Assembly: GCA_016463455.1 (NCBI GenBank) | Contig: JAEMRG010000024.1 | Location: 1 to 14,645 of the forward strand | From: Rhodoferax sp. | GTDB lineage: Bacteria > Pseudomonadota > Gammaproteobacteria > Burkholderiales > Burkholderiaceae_C | Reading direction: 5' to 3' | Length of the DNA: 14,645 nucleotides | Part shown: positions 1 to 8,847 of the stretch, in pieces | Numbering within the stretch: the first letter of the stretch is position 1 | Layout: every line of letters starts with the position of its first letter | The notes under the pieces: generated by a model | Seen by the model: the letters and a program-made list of their open reading frames with translations, nothing else | The model's database searches: none | What the model was told of the DNA's origin: nothing | Made by a program: the position numbers and the translations under genes

Positions 1-30
1 CAATATTTCTATATACATCAATGTCTTATG

Positions 31-83
31 ATGTTTTTTTAAAGTAAATTTGATTTGACTTCAGGCGCTTGCTCGGCTATAGT
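31..83 (+). promoter_or_regulatory. sigma-70 type promoter with possible UP element, for the NlpC/P60 gene
   Basis: A TTGACT -35 box (55-60) and a TATAGT -10 box (78-83) are separated by exactly 17 bases; each matches consensus at five of six positions. Upstream, 31-50 is an A/T-only-like tract (a run of seven or more T followed by AAAGTAAA) where an alpha-subunit UP element would lie. The expected start of transcription, about 7 bases after the -10 box, falls on or next to the ATG at 90. The boxes are seen directly; activity and the exact start are inferred. Confidence 0.7.
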
Positions 84-89
84 TGCGCG

Positions 90-635
90 ATGATTTTTCG
101 TGCCTTTTTCGCTCTGTTCCTAGCTTTTGCCTGCGGGATCAGTGCCGCACAAACAGCGCCTGACAATGAGGACTTAGGCAAGGCGCTTGCCGATAAGGGC
201 TTGCTGAACCGCATCAGCGAGGCGGGCACCCACATGCAAAACCAGGCGTCCGGTCTGGTGCTTAGCGCTATGGGCTTTCTCGGAGTGCCTTACCGCCGTG
301 GCGGTAATAGCGCCGAAAGCGGTTTTGATTGCAGCGGTTTCGTTAAAGCCATCTACGAACAAACGATTGGCCTGGTGCTGCCGCGCAGCGCGGCGCAGCA
401 AGCCGCAGCCACCCAAACGATTGACAAATCCGAATTGCGGCCAGGAGACCTGGTATTTTTCAACACCATGCGCCGCGCCTTTAGCCATGTGGGTATTTAC
501 GTTGGTAATGGAAAATTCATCCATTCGCCCAAGCCCGGCGCCGAGGTGCGCGTCGAGGACATGGGCTTGGCCTATTGGGCGCGCCGCTACGACGGCGCTC
601 GCCGCGTGCCAAGCGGCAGCACCGCTAACCCCTGA
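90..635 (+). CDS. secreted C40 (NlpC/P60) family peptidase, cell-wall hydrolase
   Basis: This encodes a predicted exported endopeptidase of the NlpC/P60 superfamily, which cuts bonds in peptidoglycan stem peptides. The 181-residue product opens with a Sec-type signal (MIFR, then a hydrophobic stretch to about residue 19, likely cleaved around ISA-AQ), so it should act in the periplasm. The NlpC/P60 domain covers about 55-172. The catalytic Cys81 lies in GFDCSGF, His133 in SHVGIYVG and the third polar residue His145 in KFIHSP; PGDLVFF (119-125) is also typical. I chose ATG 90 over the in-frame TTG at 69 because the TTG lies inside the promoter and would put extra residues before the signal peptide. 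No Shine-Dalgarno sequence is visible. The gene ends 3 bases before the clpB stop, which faces it. The family call is firm; the specific substrate bond is unknown. Confidence 0.9.
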   Translation: MIFRAFFALFLAFACGISAAQTAPDNEDLGKALADKGLLNRISEAGTHMQNQASGLVLSAMGFLGVPYRRGGNSAESGFDCSGFVKAIYEQTIGLVLPRSAAQQAAATQTIDKSELRPGDLVFFNTMRRAFSHVGIYVGNGKFIHSPKPGAEVRVEDMGLAYWARRYDGARRVPSGSTANP

Positions 636-650
636 GCGCTAGGTCGCGCT
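635..650. repeat. short inverted repeat spanning the NlpC/clpB convergent junction
   Basis: AGCGC (635-639) and GCGCT (646-650) are a 5-bp inverted repeat around a 6-base loop. It touches the last base of the NlpC/P60 stop and contains the clpB stop codon. There is no U-tract on either side, so it is at best a weak bidirectional hairpin. The repeat is seen; function is uncertain. Confidence 0.3.
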
Positions 651-3242
651 AAAGGAAAATTGGCCCGGATTACGGATGGGGTCCACACCCACATGGATGG
701 TGTCTTTGGGCACAAAGTGCCCTTGTAGCAACAATTTGGACAAGGGATTTTCCAAGCGCTGCTGGATAGCACGCTTGAGGGGCCGTGCGCCATAAACCGG
801 GTCAAAGCCGACTTTGGCCAATTCGGCCACCGCAGCGTCGGAGACCTCTAATACGTAGTCCATACGCGCTAGGCGGTTCATCAGGGTTTGCAATTGGATC
901 TTGGCTATATTGGCAATATGTCCGGCGTCCAGCGCGTGAAAGACCACGGTTTCGTCGATACGGTTGATAAATTCAGGCCGGAAATGATTCTTCAATTCTC
1001 CAGTGACCGCGTCTTTGATGTCTTCACGGTCTTGGCCCACCATGCTTTGGATCAATTGCGAGCCGATATTGCTGGTCATCACGATGACGGTGTTTTTAAA
1101 GTCCACGGTACGGCCCTGGCCATCGGTCAGGCGACCATCATCGAGCACCTGCAAGAGCACATTAAAAACGTCCGGATGCGCTTTCTCCACTTCGTCCAGC
1201 AACAGCACGCTATAGGGTTTGCGGCGCACCGCCTCGGTAAGGTAGCCGCCCTCCTCGTAGCCCACGTAGCCGGGCGGCGCGCCAATCAGGCGTGCCACTG
1301 AATGTTTCTCCATGAACTCACTCATGTCCATTCGTATCAGATGGTCTTCACTGTCAAACAAAAACCCCGCCAGGGCTTTGCACAACTCCGTCTTGCCCAC
1401 GCCGGTGGGGCCTAAGAACAAGAAGGAGCCGGTCGGGCGGTTGGGGTCCGACAGACCCGAGCGCGAGCGGCGTATGGCATTGGCCACGGCACCGATCGCC
1501 TCGTCCTGGCCGACCACGCGCTGATGCAGACGCTCTTCCATCAGCAGCAATTTTTCTCGGTCACCCTGCATCAGCTTGGCGATAGGAATACCGGTAGCGC
1601 GCGCCACCACTTCGGCGATTTCTTCGGCGCCCACTTGGGTGCGCAGCAATTGCGGCGTCGCGCCCTCACCCCCTTTGGCGCGGCCCGCCTCCGTGTCCTG
1701 CGCCTCTTTCAGGCGCTTTTCCAAGCCCGGTAACTGGCCGTATTGCAACTCCGCCACTTTGGTGAGGTCGCCTTTGCGCGTCAGGGTTTCAATCTGCTGG
1801 CGCAGTACATCAATCTCTGAGCGGATTTGCGCACTGCCCTGAGCCATGGCTTTTTCGGCCTTCCAAATTTCGTCCAGATCGGCGATTTCGCGCTGTAAGG
1901 CGCTGATTTCCTCGTTGATGAGCCCGAAGCGCCTGATAGACGCTTCGTCTTTCTCTTTTTTCACCGCCTCACGCTCGATTTGCAACTGAATCAATCGCCT
2001 GTCCAACTTGTCCATGACCTCGGGCTTGGAGTCCAGTTCGATCTTGATCTTTGCCGCCGCTTCGTCAATCAGGTCAATCGCCTTGTCCGGTAGAAAGCGG
2101 TCGGTGATGTAGCGATGGCTTAGTTCGGCCGCAGCCACGATGGCTGGGTCGGTGATGTTCACGCCATGGTGTACCTGGTAGCGTTCTTTCAGGCCGCGCA
2201 AAATTGCGACGGTGGCTTCCACCGTAGGTTCGCCCACCAAAATCTTTTGAAAACGGCGTTCCAGCGCAGCGTCTTTTTCAATGTATTTGCGGTACTCGTC
2301 AAGTGTGGTTGCACCGACGCAATGGAGTTCGCCACGCGCCAGGGCCGGCTTGAGCATATTGCCAGCATCCATCGCGCCTTCGGCCTTGCCGGCGCCCACC
2401 ATGGTGTGCAACTCGTCAATAAAGACAATGGTCTGGCCCTCGTCCTTGGACAGGTCTTTCAACACATTTTTCAGCCGTTCTTCAAACTCACCCCGAAACT
2501 TGGCACCCGCCAGCAAGGAGGCCATATCCAGCGACAGCACACGCTTGCCTTTGAGCGAATCGGGCACTTCGCCGGCAACGATGCGCTGGGCCAGGCCTTC
2601 GACGATGGCGGTCTTGCCGACACCGGGCTCGCCAATCAACACCGGGTTGTTCTTGGTGCGCCGTTGCAGCACCTGGATAGCACGGCGGATTTCGTCGTCA
2701 CGGCCAATCACCGGATCGAGCTTGCCGGCGCGGGCGCGCTCGGTCAAATCTACGCAGTATTTTTTCAGGGACTCACGCTGGTCTTCGGCGTCGGCGCTGT
2801 CCACGCTCTGCCCGCCGCGCACCGCCAAAATGGCAGCGTCCAGGCTTTTGCGGCTCAAACCCGAAGCCTGCGCCCGCTTGGCAAAGTCGGACTTGGCTTC
2901 ACTCAAGGCCACCAAAAATAACTCGCTGGCCACATATTGGTCGCCGCGTTTCATGGCTTCTTTTTCGCAGGCTTGCAAAAGGCTGACCATGTCACGCCCC
3001 ACCTGCACTTGGTCCTGGCCTTGTACTTGGGGCAGTTTATGCGCTGCGGCGTCTGCCATGGCCAGCAACGAAGGGACGTTGACCCCCGCACGCTGGAGCA
3101 AAGCCTTGGGGCCGTCATCCTGGCGCAGCATGGCCCCCAGCACATGGGCTGGCTCAATATAGGCATGGTCCTGGGCCAGCGCTGCGCTTTGCGCTTCACC
3201 CAGGGCCTCTTGGAACTTGGTGGTTAATTTGTCAATTCGCAT
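639..3242 (-). CDS. clpB: ATP-dependent chaperone/disaggregase ClpB
   Basis: ClpB is the cytoplasmic AAA+ hexamer that works with DnaK-DnaJ-GrpE to pull polypeptides out of heat-induced aggregates. The 867-residue product has the full architecture: Clp N-domain (about 1-145), first ATPase domain with Walker A GEPGVGKT (204-211), Walker B VFIDE (273-277) and arginine pair ALERR (326-330), the coiled-coil middle domain (about 400-525), and second ATPase domain with Walker A GPTGVGKT (611-618), LLLDE (680-684), pore loop GYVG (659-662) and a ClpB-type C-terminal domain. The first pore loop reads KFRG, with Phe where E. coli has Tyr, still aromatic. Start ATG 3242 has a GAGGA ribosome site (3249-3253) 6 bases upstream. 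Length is close to the 857 residues of E. coli ClpB. It is likely monocistronic and heat-shock controlled. Confidence 0.98.
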   Translation of the reverse strand: MRIDKLTTKFQEALGEAQSAALAQDHAYIEPAHVLGAMLRQDDGPKALLQRAGVNVPSLLAMADAAAHKLPQVQGQDQVQVGRDMVSLLQACEKEAMKRGDQYVASELFLVALSEAKSDFAKRAQASGLSRKSLDAAILAVRGGQSVDSADAEDQRESLKKYCVDLTERARAGKLDPVIGRDDEIRRAIQVLQRRTKNNPVLIGEPGVGKTAIVEGLAQRIVAGEVPDSLKGKRVLSLDMASLLAGAKFRGEFEERLKNVLKDLSKDEGQTIVFIDELHTMVGAGKAEGAMDAGNMLKPALARGELHCVGATTLDEYRKYIEKDAALERRFQKILVGEPTVEATVAILRGLKERYQVHHGVNITDPAIVAAAELSHRYITDRFLPDKAIDLIDEAAAKIKIELDSKPEVMDKLDRRLIQLQIEREAVKKEKDEASIRRFGLINEEISALQREIADLDEIWKAEKAMAQGSAQIRSEIDVLRQQIETLTRKGDLTKVAELQYGQLPGLEKRLKEAQDTEAGRAKGGEGATPQLLRTQVGAEEIAEVVARATGIPIAKLMQGDREKLLLMEERLHQRVVGQDEAIGAVANAIRRSRSGLSDPNRPTGSFLFLGPTGVGKTELCKALAGFLFDSEDHLIRMDMSEFMEKHSVARLIGAPPGYVGYEEGGYLTEAVRRKPYSVLLLDEVEKAHPDVFNVLLQVLDDGRLTDGQGRTVDFKNTVIVMTSNIGSQLIQSMVGQDREDIKDAVTGELKNHFRPEFINRIDETVVFHALDAGHIANIAKIQLQTLMNRLARMDYVLEVSDAAVAELAKVGFDPVYGARPLKRAIQQRLENPLSKLLLQGHFVPKDTIHVGVDPIRNPGQFSFSAT

Positions 3243-3265
3243 AAGACATCCTCAGTTAGGGCACA

Positions 3266-3292
3266 GCTTGGGGTCGGTAGTGCATTTTCAAG
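3266..3292 (-). promoter_or_regulatory. heat-shock (sigma-32/RpoH) promoter of clpB
   Basis: Read on the minus strand, CTTGAAA (3292-3286) is followed after 12 bases by CCCCAAGC (3273-3266). The sigma-32 consensus is CTTGAAA, 11-16 bases, CCCCATNT, so the -35 is perfect and the -10 matches in its CCCCA core. Transcription would start near 3259, giving a leader of about 17 bases that still contains the GAGGA ribosome site. The expected control of clpB by RpoH supports the call. Confidence 0.75.
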
Positions 3293-3329
3293 CGGCGCGG
3301 AGCGGTCCGCACTGACTAAAATCAAGCTA

Positions 3330-3896
3330 ATGAATATCCACCAACTCAATGTGCAGTATGACGAACGGCAGGACCGCCTGCTAGTTCGGGTCAAAACCGT
3401 GCAGGAGCAAGAGGTACGCCTTTGGCTGACCCGCCGCATTGGCGTCAAGCTGGTGGAGCCGCTGATGACTACCGTCTCGCGTATCGAGGCTTTAGACCCC
3501 GCGGTGACACTGGCCGACGAAACGTCACGCAAAATTTTGGTGCACCTCAAGCAAGAAGATTTTTTGCAAAAAGCGGATCTGCAAACGCCGTATTCGAGTA
3601 CGACCACGGCGCTGCCCCTGGGCGAGTTGCCAATGCTAGTGACCGAGGTCACTATCCATTTGCATGCCAACGGCCTGACCCAATTAGTCATCAAAGACGG
3701 CGGGGACGAGGAGCAGGAGGCGCGTACCTGCACCCTCAACTTGCAGTCCTTTATGGTGCATGGCCTGCTGCATTTGCTGCAACAAGCAGTGCACCGCTCC
3801 CAATGGCTGGACCCGGTGCAAGCGCCGGACCAAGAGGAAAACGCTGCCGAAGCGGCGCAGGCGCGTCGCACACAGAAGAAAACATATACCCATTGA
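3330..3896 (+). CDS. conserved-looking hypothetical protein divergent from clpB
   Basis: The product is 188 residues and I do not recognise a named domain. It resembles, from memory, an uncharacterised protein found in Burkholderiales that also starts MNIHQL-like and carries a motif like RLWLTRR (here 30-36). It has no signal peptide or membrane segment, so it is probably cytoplasmic. Alternating hydrophobic/polar stretches in the first 160 residues suggest a beta-rich fold; the last 25 or so residues are charged and probably disordered (many E, A, Q, K). The start ATG 3330 has no Shine-Dalgarno sequence, only a TAAAAT hexamer 7 bases upstream. The gene shares an 87-base intergenic region with clpB and converges on moaE. 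Coding is supported by length, intact frame and packing between neighbours; function is unknown. Confidence 0.8.
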   Translation: MNIHQLNVQYDERQDRLLVRVKTVQEQEVRLWLTRRIGVKLVEPLMTTVSRIEALDPAVTLADETSRKILVHLKQEDFLQKADLQTPYSSTTTALPLGELPMLVTEVTIHLHANGLTQLVIKDGGDEEQEARTCTLNLQSFMVHGLLHLLQQAVHRSQWLDPVQAPDQEENAAEAAQARRTQKKTYTH

Positions 3897-3923
3897 GGGC
3901 AGGCATGGGCGCTGCGGCCTCAA
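3893..3923. terminator. possible bidirectional hairpin between the hypothetical gene and moaE
   Basis: TTGAGG-GCAG (3893-3902) pairs with CTGC (3912-3915) and, past a two-base GG bulge, CCTCAA (3918-3923), leaving a 9-base loop. The structure contains the TGA of the plus-strand gene and the TGA of moaE. There is no strong U-tract on either strand, so an intrinsic terminator is doubtful; the pairing itself is clear. Confidence 0.35.
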
Positions 3924-4441
3924 GCGTTGGGTTTGTGTATGCCCCATCGGGCTAAAGCCGCATCGTCACTGACACGGGCATCCACCCATTGCGCGCCTTC
4001 CAAGCCCTGCTCTTTTTTCCAAAAAGGCGCTTGGGTTTTCAGGTAGTCCATTACAAACTCGCAGGCTTTGAAGCTTTCGCCGCGATGGGCCGAAGCCGCC
4101 GCCACCAGTACCACCGGCTCAGTAGGGTGCATCATGCCAACGCGATGTACCACCCGCACGCCATAAATATCAAAGCGCTTATGGGCCTCGTCAATCATGG
4201 CGTCGATAGATTTTTCTGTCATGCCCGGATAGTGTTCCAACTCCAAGGTCTGGACGCTACCGGCATGCGAGGCATCATGCACATTGCGGTCGCGCACCGT
4301 GCCTAAAAAGGTACAAACCGCACCGATGCGGGGGTCGTTTTGCTGCAAGGCTGCGATCTCTTGGGATACGTCAAAACGCGCTGTTTGAATCCGCACACGG
4401 GCAGTCGCTGCGTTCTGAATAAACCCGGGAGGCTGGCTCAC
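3920..4441 (-). CDS. moaE: molybdopterin synthase catalytic (large) subunit MoaE
   Basis: MoaE forms the heterotetrameric molybdopterin synthase with MoaD and adds two sulfurs to cyclic pyranopterin monophosphate (precursor Z) in the cytoplasm. The 173-residue product aligns by eye with E. coli MoaE: GTVRDRN (47-53, with the substrate-binding Arg at 50), LEHYPGMTEK (68-77), SAHRGESF (117-124) and MDYLKTQAPFWKKE (131-144), whose Lys135 and Lys142 correspond to catalytic Lys119 and Lys126 of E. coli. I chose GTG 4441 because GGAGG lies 6 bases upstream. A longer in-frame reading back to 4525 would overlap moaD and adds basic residues absent from the family. It is the last gene of the moeA-moaD-moaE group, 43 bases after moaD. 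Confidence 0.95.
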   Translation of the reverse strand: MSQPPGFIQNAATARVRIQTARFDVSQEIAALQQNDPRIGAVCTFLGTVRDRNVHDASHAGSVQTLELEHYPGMTEKSIDAMIDEAHKRFDIYGVRVVHRVGMMHPTEPVVLVAAASAHRGESFKACEFVMDYLKTQAPFWKKEQGLEGAQWVDARVSDDAALARWGIHKPNA

Positions 4442-4447
4442 AGCAAC

Positions 4448-4452
4448 CCTCC
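4448..4452 (-). promoter_or_regulatory. ribosome-binding site that fixes the moaE GTG start
   Basis: Minus-strand GGAGG, 6 bases before GTG 4441. It is the strongest Shine-Dalgarno match in this operon and decides between the GTG and the longer in-frame reading. Confidence 0.75.
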
Positions 4453-4484
4453 GAAAATAGCTAAGAAAGGCAAGGAGCCCATTT

Positions 4485-4736
4485 TTATCCCCCCGTGACC
4501 GGCGGGAAAAATGCGATCTCCGCACCCGGCGTTAAGGCCGCGCCTTCCTCGCACAAGGTCTGATTGAGTGCCATACGCAGCACCCTATCCCGTCCTAGCG
4601 CCTGGGCCGCAGGGCCACCGGCTTGCACCAATTCGTCGCGCAATTGGCCAAGGGTTTGCGACTGCGTTTCATAGGCGTGACCACTGCTGCCCATGGTCTC
4701 CCGAATGCTGGCAAAGAATTTAAGATGAATGTGCAT
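4485..4736 (-). CDS. moaD: molybdopterin synthase sulfur-carrier (small) subunit MoaD
   Basis: MoaD is the ubiquitin-fold sulfur carrier of molybdopterin synthase. Its C-terminal glycine is adenylated (by MoeB in the family) and thiocarboxylated, then donates sulfur in the MoaE active site. The 83-residue product starts MHIHLKFFASIRE and ends FFPPVTGG; the Gly-Gly end is the functional hallmark and FFPPVTGG is identical to E. coli MoaD. The length matches the family (E. coli 81). I prefer ATG 4736; an in-frame TTG at 4745 would add three residues. Neither start has a clear ribosome site, and the gene begins 18 bases after the moeA stop, so translation is probably coupled. Confidence 0.95.
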   Translation of the reverse strand: MHIHLKFFASIRETMGSSGHAYETQSQTLGQLRDELVQAGGPAAQALGRDRVLRMALNQTLCEEGAALTPGAEIAFFPPVTGG

Positions 4737-4754
4737 ACGGGTCAATCTAAGCGT

Positions 4755-6002
4755 TCAGCCCAGCAAGTCGCCCAGGCCCATGAACCGGACAGTGTCGCCA
4801 CGCACAATGGTACGGCCTGGCGGGTTATCCACCAATCCATCGCCCCAGACCACCGAGGTGAGTACGCCTGAGCTCTGGTTGGGGAACAGGTCTAGACCCC
4901 CTTGGACATTACTCCTGACCCGTAAAAATTCCTGGCGCCGATCGGCACGTGGCCAATCGAAGTCTGCGCGCAAGCTTTGAATAGGCAAGGCCACGTGCTG
5001 AACCCCCTGCATACGCAGCACAAATGGGCGTACCAGCAGCAAAAACGTGACAAAGCTAGACACCGGATTGCCCGGCAGCCCGATAAAGTGTGCCGCCCCA
5101 ACGCGGCCATGGGCAAAGGGCTTGCCTGGCTTGATGGCAATTTGCCAAAGGTCTAGGCGGCCCAATTGCTGCACCGCCGGCTTGATATGGTCTTCTTCGC
5201 CTACCGACACGCCACCACTGGTCAGTACTAAATCATGCGTCTGCGCAGCATCATCCAAGGCCTGTACCGTGGCGTCCAAACGGTCCGGCACGATACCCTT
5301 ATCCGTCACCTCGCATCCCATACGGCGCAGCAAGGCCGCCAGAAAAAATCGGTTGGAGTTGTAGATTGCTCCCGGCGGCATGTCCTGCGGCGCGACCGCC
5401 CCCGGCATCACCAGTTCGTCGCCGGTGGAAAATAAAGCGACGCGCGGCTTGCAAGCGACTTGCAACTGCGCCAAGCCCACGCTGGCTGCCATCCCCAAAG
5501 CGGCTGGGCCCAAGCGCATGCCGGACTGCAAGACCGTGGCGCCAAGCCTCACGTCCTCACCACGGCGGCGTATCCACTGTCCGGCAAGGGGCTGGGTCTG
5601 CACGTGTATCTGTGGCGCGGAGGGGTCGGCGCCCGGTACTTCCTGGCAATCCTCCTGCATGACCACGGCATCGGCACCAGGCGGAATCGGCGCGCCGGTG
5701 AAGATCCGGGCGACCGTACCGGCAAGCAGCGGCAGTCCTTGGCTGCCCGCGGGTATGCGTTGGGAGACCGGCAGTGCGCGCCCAGGCGCAAGATCTGCGC
5801 AACGCAAGGCGTAACCATCCATGGAACTGTTGTCCTGCGGCGGCACTTCCAGCGGTGACACCACATCCTGCGCCAGCACCCGGCCATCGGCTTGCAGGGT
5901 GCTGAGCATTTCTATGCGAAGCGGCCGGTCATCCAAAGCCTCTAGCAATTGCGCCACCGCCGTTTCAAGCGGCAAGAGCGGGCTGCGGGTCGGCGCGGAC
6001 AT
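4755..6002 (-). CDS. moeA: molybdopterin molybdotransferase MoeA
   Basis: MoeA uses adenylated molybdopterin and molybdate to insert molybdenum in the last common step of molybdenum-cofactor synthesis. The 415-residue product shows the whole family pattern: DNSSMDGYAL (57-66, Asp62 matching E. coli Asp59), FTGAPIPPGADAVVMQE (101-117), IRRRGED (144-150, Asp150 matching Asp142), FSTGDELV (191-198), LTSGGVSVGEEDHIK (260-274), KPGKPFAHG (291-299) and GLPGNPVSSF (308-317). Start ATG 6002 lies 9 bases after the thrC stop and gives the family's N-terminus. No good Shine-Dalgarno is visible, which suggests coupling to thrC. Length matches E. coli MoeA (411). Nearby moaD and moaE fit the pathway; moaA, moaC and moeB are not in the window. 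Confidence 0.96.
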   Translation of the reverse strand: MSAPTRSPLLPLETAVAQLLEALDDRPLRIEMLSTLQADGRVLAQDVVSPLEVPPQDNSSMDGYALRCADLAPGRALPVSQRIPAGSQGLPLLAGTVARIFTGAPIPPGADAVVMQEDCQEVPGADPSAPQIHVQTQPLAGQWIRRRGEDVRLGATVLQSGMRLGPAALGMAASVGLAQLQVACKPRVALFSTGDELVMPGAVAPQDMPPGAIYNSNRFFLAALLRRMGCEVTDKGIVPDRLDATVQALDDAAQTHDLVLTSGGVSVGEEDHIKPAVQQLGRLDLWQIAIKPGKPFAHGRVGAAHFIGLPGNPVSSFVTFLLLVRPFVLRMQGVQHVALPIQSLRADFDWPRADRRQEFLRVRSNVQGGLDLFPNQSSGVLTSVVWGDGLVDNPPGRTIVRGDTVRFMGLGDLLG

Positions 6003-6011
6003 GCGGACAGT

Positions 6012-7465
<1,454 letters not shown>

Positions 7466-7466
<1 letters not shown>

Positions 7467-8788
7467 CAGGCTAATTCTTCCTTGCGGATGCGCACGATGT
7501 TTTGCAGCACGGTAGGCAGCGCCTGCATGCGTGACAGGGCGGCCTCCATGCGTGCCTCTTGGCACTCATGCGTCAGGATGATCAAGTCGGTTTGGCTAGC
7601 GCTATCGCCATCGATTTCATCGGCCTCGCGTTGCAGCACGGCGTCAATGCTGATATCGGCCTCGGCCAATATGCCCGTCACCTTGGCGAGCACCCCGGCC
7701 TGGTCGGCCACCCGCAAACGAAGGTAGTAGCTGGTCACAACCTGGCTCATGGGCAGAATGGGCAAATCACTCATCGCATCGGGTTGAAAGGCCAAATGCG
7801 GTACACGCTGGGCGGCATCAGCGGTGTGCAAGCGCGTCACATCGACGAGGTCGGCGATGACGGCGCTTGCCGTGGGCTCGGAGCCTGCCCCTTTACCGTA
7901 ATACAGGGTAGTACCAACTGCATCACCCTGAACCACCACGGCGTTCATGGCGCCCTCTACATTTGCTATCAATCGCTTGGAAGGCACCAAACTTGGGTGG
8001 ACGCGCAACTCGATACCTTCAGGCCGCCGCTTCGCGATGCCCAGCAATTTGATGCGGTAACCCAGTTGCTCCGCATAGCGAATATCTTGCGCAGACAATT
8101 TGGTAATGCCTTCGATGTACGCTTTTTCAAACTGAACCGGTACGCCATACGCAATGGCGGACATGATGGTCACCTTATGGCCAGCATCAATACCTTCGAT
8201 ATCAAATGTCGGGTCGGCCTCCGCATAGCCTAATCGCTGCGCCTCTTTAAGCACATCTGCAAAATCGAGTCCTTTACTACGCATTTCAGATAGGATGAAA
8301 TTAGTAGTTCCATTGATGATGCCCGCGATCCATTCGATGCGATTGGCAGTCAAGCCCTCACGCAGCGCTTTGATAATGGGGATGCCCCCGGCTACAGCTG
8401 CTTCAAAAGCAACCATTACGCCCTTGGCCGATGCCGCCGCAAAAATTTCAGTCCCGTGCACCGCGAGTAAAGCTTTGTTAGCGGTAACCACGTGCTTTCC
8501 CGCCGAAATGGCTTCAAGGACCAGCGTCTTGGCGATACCGTAACCACCAATCAACTCGATAACGATGTCAATGTCCGGGTTGGCGAGCACCGCACGGGCA
8601 TCGTTGACCACAGTGACATTCGCGCCCACAACTTTCCGGGCGCGCTCGGTATCCAAATCCGCCACCATAGTGATTTCAATCTCGCGTCCCGCGCGCCTTT
8701 GAATTTCAAGCTGATTGCGCTTGAGCACATTAAATGTTCCGGTGCCTACCACACCGATGCCCAGAAGGCCTACTTGAATGGGTTTCAT
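7466..8788 (-). CDS. hom: homoserine dehydrogenase (monofunctional, with C-terminal ACT domain)
   Basis: Hom reduces L-aspartate-4-semialdehyde to L-homoserine with NAD(P)H, the branch step to threonine and methionine. The 440-residue product has a Rossmann fold with GLLGIGVVGTGT (7-18), VTANKALLA (101-109), the catalytic domain with GIINGTTNFIL (156-166) and ADPTFDIEGIDAGHKV (191-206; Lys205 is the expected catalytic lysine), and a C-terminal ACT domain from about 350 (YYLRLRVADQAGVLAKV), the usual site of threonine feedback inhibition. There is no aspartokinase fusion, unlike ThrA/MetL of enterics. Start ATG 8788 has a weak AAGAG 4 bases upstream. It lies 59 bases after alaA and overlaps thrC by one base. 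Confidence 0.97.
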
Positions 8789-8847
8789 ATCGCTCTTACA
8801 AAAAAATCACATTATCAAAACTTACCGTCTATCGCCTTGAACCGCCT

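Noticed and set aside
2782..2830. Internal GTG start for a short ClpB lacking the N-domain, as in E. coli
   Set aside because: GTG codons exist around residues 141 and 147, but I see no convincing ribosome site before them.
2166..3162. Long open frames on the plus strand across clpB (251 and 293 codons)
   Set aside because: They lie entirely opposite the conserved clpB gene, have no family-like motifs or ribosome sites, and are what GC-biased third positions produce on the opposite strand.
4442..4525. Upstream extension of moaE to 4525
   Set aside because: It would overlap the moaD end by about 40 bases, adds a basic sequence foreign to MoaE, and a strong GGAGG is correctly placed for GTG 4441.
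7467..7565. Upstream extension of thrC into hom
   Set aside because: The extra 33 residues come from the out-of-frame hom coding sequence; the coupled TGATG start gives the family N-terminus.
7559..8233. A 224-codon plus-strand open frame opposite hom
   Set aside because: It mirrors the well-conserved hom coding strand, has biased composition and no recognisable domain or start signal.
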